Shown here piece after piece: positions 6,663 through 9,640 of a stretch of 9,640 bases of DNA (positions within the stretch are counted from its first letter, which is position 1; each line of letters opens with the position of its first letter). The stretch spans positions 3,714 to 13,353 of the forward strand of contig JADDPR010000363.1 in assembly GCA_016781775.1 (NCBI GenBank), read 5' to 3'. The notes under the pieces are model-generated. The model was not told the DNA's origin. It saw nothing but the letters and a program-made list of their open reading frames with translations, and did not search any database. The DNA is from Rubrobacter sp. Its GTDB lineage: Bacteria > Actinomycetota > Rubrobacteria > Rubrobacterales > Rubrobacteraceae. A program made the translations under genes and the position numbers.

Positions 6663-6807
6663 AGATTTCGGCGGCGGTCCGCTCCGGAGGAGTTGGCAGG
6701 GAACTGCGCTACGAGTTCTGCGCCCGTAACTCAACCGACGTTTCGAAGCATCTCTTAGACCGTCTCCGGGAGGGTCTCCTACGCCCCGCAATGGTGCACT
6801 TGAGGCG

Positions 6808-7584
6808 TCACGCTTCTTCGGGGTCGCGTCCGAGCGCCGACCGCCCTCCGTCCACGGGGACGACCGCGCCGTTGATGAAGCCTGCCTCGTCCGAGAGCAG
6901 GTGCACGACGGCTGCCGCCACCTCCTCGGGGCGCCCCACCCGGCCAATCGGGTGCAGCAGGCGCATCCTCCTCGACCCGTTCGGCCTCGGCGGGTCCCTG
7001 CCGCACGAGGAAGTCCACGTAGCGTTCGGTGGCGATCGAACCGAGCGCTACGGCGTTGGTGCGGATGCCCCGCGACCCGTAGTCCACGGCTAGAGCGCGG
7101 GTCAGCCCCTCGACGGCCGCCTTGGCCGTCGCGTAAGGCAGGGCCCCGCGGACCGCCCGCTGGGCCTGGTGCGAGGAGACGTTGACGATCGCCCCGCCCG
7201 TGCCCGCCGCCAGAAAATGGCGAACCGCGCACCCGCAGCCGATCACGGCGGGGTCGAGGTTCAGCGCGATGGCCTTCAGCACCTCGTGCGCACCGTCAGA
7301 GTGAAACGAGGCGTCCCGGAAGACGGCGGCATTGTTGACCCAGCCGGAGAGGGTGCCGACACCCTCTGCGAGGTCGGCGGCCCTCTCCACCACGGCCTCG
7401 TCGGAGGCATCACCGACCACGCTGATCGCGCGGGGACCGGCGGGATGGCGATCTGTCCAGGCCAGCGCCGCCAGGTCGAGCTCGATGGCGACCACGGCGT
7501 TGTCGTCGGCGTCCTCGAGAAGCCGCTCGACGATCGCGCGACCGATGCCGCGCCCCCTCCCGTCACCACAAACGAACGGCTGAT
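6808..7584 (-). pseudogene. Short-chain dehydrogenase/reductase (SDR) gene with two frameshifts and a lost start codon
   Basis: Joined across three pieces, the translation is a full-length classical SDR of about 258 aa. Piece 1 reads SRSFVVTGGG. After a one-base loss near 7552-7558 the frame continues RGIGRAIVERLLEDADDNAV, then VNNAAVFRD, NVSSHQAQ and YATAKAAVEG (catalytic Ser and Tyr-x3-Lys). After a one-base gain near 6967 it returns to the first frame with MRLLHPIGRVGRPEEVAAAV and FINGAVVPVDGG, ending at TGA (complement of 6808-6810). Thus the NAD(P)-binding TGGGxGIG and the C-terminal part are both out of frame with the catalytic core. The AAGAGG ribosome binding site points to ATC (complement of 7582-7584), where ATG is expected; the next usable start is a GTG at 7569. 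Substrate unknown. Sequencing error could explain the indels but hardly all three lesions. Confidence 0.85.
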
Positions 7585-7767
7585 GCTCGCCTCTTTGCTT
7601 GTATCGGATTACCGGTCAGCGGACTCCCATACCGTTTCTGTTAGCCAGGCGCGCAACCCGGGCGATGCCCACAAATACCGGGGGCCCCATCGCGGCTGAT
7701 CCTCCGCCGGCCTTGCCCAGCACATGGGTAGAAGCCTTCGCGGCAGATCTTTTTGGAAGGTCGAGCG

Positions 7768-7781
7768 CTGCGGAGACGCAG
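7768..7781 (-). terminator. Small hairpin just after the Rrf2 gene
   Basis: CTGCG (7768-7772), loop GAGA and CGCAG (7777-7781) form a perfect 5-bp stem that begins 3 nt beyond the regulator's stop codon. On the minus strand the loop is TCTC. There is no T-run immediately after it, so it is only a weak terminator candidate. The remaining 7585-7767 gap holds no gene I can support. Confidence 0.3.
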
Positions 7782-7784
7782 GTG

Positions 7785-8249
7785 CTAGTGGTGGATCCAG
7801 GCTTCCGGGTTGCGGGTCAGTTCCGCCACCGCGGGCGGCAGGGAGCCCTCGACGAGGTCGGCCAGGGTAACGGTCTCGAGGACGGCGCGCAGGCTTGCGC
7901 GGACGGCGATCCAGACCTCCTTGAGCTTCTCGGCGGAGCCCATGTACTCCACGGCCTCGGGCCACTCGCCCCGTATGTTGGCGAGGGGACCCTCGACGGC
8001 CCGGATGACGTCCGCCAGCGTGATCTCGGTGGCCGGAGCGGCCAGCCAGTAGCCGCCGGAGGCGCCTCGTTGGGTGCGGACGAGACCGTGGTGCTTGAGG
8101 TCGAGGAGGATGTTCTCCATGAACTTCTTGGGTATGCCCTGGGCCGCGGCGATCTTCTCGCCCTTCAGGGGCCCCGTCCCCTCGACCTTGGACCGCGCGA
8201 GCTCCGACGCCGCGCGGAGCGCGTAATCCGCCCGCGCCGAAACCTGCAT
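7785..8249 (-). CDS. Rrf2-family transcriptional regulator (cysteine-free)
   Basis: The 154-aa protein starts MQVSARADYALRAASELARS, the typical Rrf2 first helix. It continues with a winged helix-turn-helix (KIAAAQGIPKKFMENILLDL, then KHHGLVRTQRGASGGYWLA as recognition helix and wing) and the dimerisation region ITLADVIRAVEGPLANIRG. The tail is VTLADLVEGSLPPAVAEL. No cysteine is present, so unlike IscR, NsrR or RsrR it cannot hold an Fe-S cluster on the usual ligands. In this respect it resembles CymR, which senses sulfur status through a protein partner in Bacillus. The ATG at 8247-8249 has only a modest purine-rich site (AGGGGGCGGG) and starts 16 nt after a small membrane-protein ORF, probably in the same transcript. 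Regulatory targets are unknown; the sulfur-anion permease gene here is a candidate. Confidence 0.92.
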   Translation of the reverse strand: MQVSARADYALRAASELARSKVEGTGPLKGEKIAAAQGIPKKFMENILLDLKHHGLVRTQRGASGGYWLAAPATEITLADVIRAVEGPLANIRGEWPEAVEYMGSAEKLKEVWIAVRASLRAVLETVTLADLVEGSLPPAVAELTRNPEAWIHH

Positions 8250-8265
8250 CCCGCCCCCTAAACCC

Positions 8266-8400
8266 CTAGTTCGCCTTCTGCTCGCTCTCCTTCGCCTGCT
8301 GCTTCTCGCCCCGGCTCGGCGACAAGACAAACCAGTAGGAGCCGATCAGGATGGCGAGCATGAGCGCCATCGCCAACCCGAACTGCACGTACTCGGACAA
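8266..8400 (-). CDS. Candidate 44-aa single-pass membrane protein upstream of rrf2
   Basis: A TTG at 8398-8400 with a strong GGAGG (complement of 8406-8410) 5 nt upstream opens a 44-codon frame ending in TAG (complement of 8266-8268). The peptide begins MSEYVQFGLAMALMLAILIG and continues SYWFVLSPSRGEKQQAKESE-QKAN. Residues 7-27 form one good transmembrane helix, followed by a charged, Lys/Glu/Gln-rich tail of about 17 residues. By the positive-inside rule the tail probably faces the cytoplasm. The stop lies 16 nt before the Rrf2 start, so the two are likely one operon. The near-perfect ribosome binding site, membrane-helix composition and fit into the gap argue for a real gene that automatic calling would miss. 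I do not recognise the family; small subunits of respiratory complexes look similar in outline, but nothing specific supports that. Confidence 0.62.
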   Translation of the reverse strand: MSEYVQFGLAMALMLAILIGSYWFVLSPSRGEKQQAKESEQKAN

Positions 8401-8434
8401 GAACGCCTCCTTTTCCGCTAAAGCTACCGTCAGG

Positions 8435-8453
8435 TTCTCTGAGGAGAATTCTA
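8435..8453 (-). promoter_or_regulatory. Possible -10 box and inverted repeat upstream of the small ORF-rrf2 unit
   Basis: On the minus strand TAGAAT (complement of 8448-8453) matches the -10 consensus at five of six positions about 48 nt before the TTG start. No good -35 is seen at 16-18 bp. An inverted repeat TTCTC-TGAG-GAGAA (8435-8448) touches the -10, a position suited to autoregulation by the Rrf2 protein. This is suggestive only. Confidence 0.35.
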
Positions 8454-8482
8454 CGCCAGACCGGGGAGCTTCGTCGGGAACC

Positions 8483-9640
8483 TCAGCCGACGACCGGGCG
8501 TGAGCTCCGCACGCCGCCTGGGGAATCCAGGGATTCGGCGATCTCCTTGAGGATGCCGCGCGAGATCACGAGCCGCTGTATCTCGCTGGTGCCCTCGTAG
8601 ATCTCCGTGACCCGGGCGTCGCGGTAGTACCGCTCGACGGGATGGTCCTTCATGTACCCCTGCCCACCGAGGACCTGCAGCGCCTCGTGGGCGACCTCAT
8701 TCGCCACCGTGGAGGCGTAGAGCTTCGCCCGCGCACCCGCCTCGGTGACGCGCTCGCCCCTGTCCTTGATGCACGCAGCCTCGTAGGTCAAGAGCCGCGC
8801 GGCGCGTACCTTCGTCTGCATGTCCGCGAGCTTGAACGCGATGGCCTGGTGCTCGGCGATAGGCTTGCCGAAGGTCTCTCTCTGCGAGGCGTAGCGCGCC
8901 GAGTATCGGAAGGCGGCCTCGGCGATCCCCACGGCCTGTGCCGCTATGCCGATCCTGCCGCCGTCGAGCGTCCCCAGAGCCACCCCGAGGCCCCTCCCCT
9001 CCTCCCCGAGCCGGTCCTCCTCCGGGACGAAGACGCCGTCGAGGTGCAGATCGTCCGTGGTCGCGGAGATGACGCCCATCTTCCGGGCGTGCTTGCCCCA
9101 CGAGACGCCCGCGGCATCGGCGGGCACCAGAAAAGCCGTCACGCCCTCCTCCGCCCGGGCGAAGACCATCATGGTGCCGGCGGCGCGGCCGTTGGTGATC
9201 CACTGCTTGTGCCCGTGCAGCCGATAGCCGCCGTCCACCCTCTTCGCCCGGGCCCCGATCGCCGAAGCATCCGAGCCCGTCTCCGGCTCCGTGAGGGCGA
9301 AGCAGCCGAGCTTCGCGCCACGAGCAAGATCCGGCACCCACCGCTCCTTCTGCTCCTCCGTGCCGTACTCCAGGATCGGCAGGGTGCCCGCGCTCGTGTG
9401 CACCGCGAGCGTCACCCCCACGCCCGCGTCGGCCCGGCTGACCTCCTCAAGCATTAACACGTAGGAAAGGAAATCCGCCCCTCCCCCGCCATATTCCTCC
9501 GGCACGCACAACCCCATCAACCCGGCCTCGGCCAGTTTGCCGAGCAGTTCGAACGGGACCCTATCCTCCACGTCCAGCTCCGCAGCGAGCGGCAGCACCT
9601 CCCGGTCGGCGAACTCCGCCGCCCGCTCCCTGATCTCCCG
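8483..9640 (-). CDS. Acyl-CoA dehydrogenase (5' end beyond the window)
   Basis: The frame is open from the right edge (reading REIRERAAEFADREVLPLAA) to TGA at 8483-8485, giving about 385 residues; only a short N-terminal piece is missing. Domains follow the family order: N-terminal helical domain with GLMGLCVPEEYGGGGADFLS, the beta domain with FALTEPETGSDASAIGARAK and HKQWITNG, then the C-terminal helical domain with QRETFGKPIAEHQAIAFKLA, LQVLGGQGYMKDHPVERYYR and EIYEGTSEIQRLVISRGIL. The Glu of IYEGTSE is at the catalytic-base position of short/medium-chain enzymes. It oxidises an acyl-CoA to the trans-2-enoyl-CoA using FAD and passes electrons to ETF. Chain length or branched-chain preference is not readable. 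The last 14 residues after SRGIL are a variable tail. A start at the internal GTG (9598) would cut off the first helix, so the gene begins further upstream. Confidence 0.95.
   Translation of the reverse strand, partial: REIRERAAEFADREVLPLAAELDVEDRVPFELLGKLAEAGLMGLCVPEEYGGGGADFLSYVLMLEEVSRADAGVGVTLAVHTSAGTLPILEYGTEEQKERWVPDLARGAKLGCFALTEPETGSDASAIGARAKRVDGGYRLHGHKQWITNGRAAGTMMVFARAEEGVTAFLVPADAAGVSWGKHARKMGVISATTDDLHLDGVFVPEEDRLGEEGRGLGVALGTLDGGRIGIAAQAVGIAEAAFRYSARYASQRETFGKPIAEHQAIAFKLADMQTKVRAARLLTYEAACIKDRGERVTEAGARAKLYASTVANEVAHEALQVLGGQGYMKDHPVERYYRDARVTEIYEGTSEIQRLVISRGILKEIAESLDSPGGVRSSRPVVG

Noticed and set aside
6752..6779. Hairpin AGACC...GGTCT downstream of the SDR gene
   Set aside because: Five base pairs with an imperfect interior and no T-run; too weak to call a terminator.
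5271..7232. 653-codon open frame that includes chrA with a 212-residue N-terminal extension
   Set aside because: The extension is Arg/Gly/Ser-rich, matches no CHR protein, overlaps the SDR gene in another frame and would swallow the chrA promoter. ChrA homology starts at the ATG at 6596.
7662..7693. Inverted repeat GCGATG...CATCGC with an inner GGGGCCCC
   Set aside because: Only a 6-bp stem with mismatched continuation and a long loop; it is expected by chance in GC-rich DNA, and no riboswitch consensus could be matched.

Overview
This is a high-GC (mid-60s percent by eye) bacterial window with strong G/C third-position bias, many GTG/TTG starts and clear GGAGG-type ribosome binding sites. 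The gene set (Spo0M, a GST-kappa-like DsbA-family protein, TSUP permease, stand-alone APS kinase, FetAB, long-form ChrA, Rrf2 regulator, acyl-CoA dehydrogenase) fits a Gram-positive actinobacterium, most likely a Rubrobacter-like lineage. That assignment is an inference from gene content and base composition, not a database match.

Layout, left to right: all recognisable intact genes except cysC are on the minus strand. Spo0M (36-791) lies downstream of a DsbA-family/HCCA-isomerase-like gene (862-1464). Next is a TauE/SafE (TSUP) permease (1625-2512) with a good sigma-70-type promoter and an inverted repeat over its -10. The 466-bp gap to cysC holds what looks like a decayed Rieske ferredoxin gene on the plus strand (about 2671-2892). 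cysC (2979-3518, plus) converges on fetB, and the two stop codons sit in opposite arms of one short hairpin. The fetB-fetA pair (3528-5013) is preceded by an unlisted 53-codon ORF (5010-5171) whose stop overlaps the fetA start as GTGA. chrA (5271-6596) follows, with a promoter containing a perfect 6-2-6 palindrome. Upstream of it is a short-chain dehydrogenase gene (6808-7584) with two compensating frameshifts and an AUC codon where the start should be. An Rrf2-family regulator without cysteines (7785-8249) is preceded by a 44-aa single-membrane-helix ORF (8266-8400), probably in one transcript. An acyl-CoA dehydrogenase (8483 to beyond 9640) runs off the right edge.

Theme: several genes handle inorganic anions and metals. 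TSUP exports or imports sulfur anions, CysC makes PAPS, ChrA transports chromate (a sulfate analogue), FetAB is an iron exporter family, and a cysteine-free Rrf2 protein resembles the CymR type that controls sulfur metabolism. Whether they form one regulon is a hypothesis. The window shows no mobile element, CRISPR array, tRNA or rRNA, and no clearly novel multi-gene system. The most worthwhile leads are two small ORFs, two promoter-operator structures and two gene remnants.
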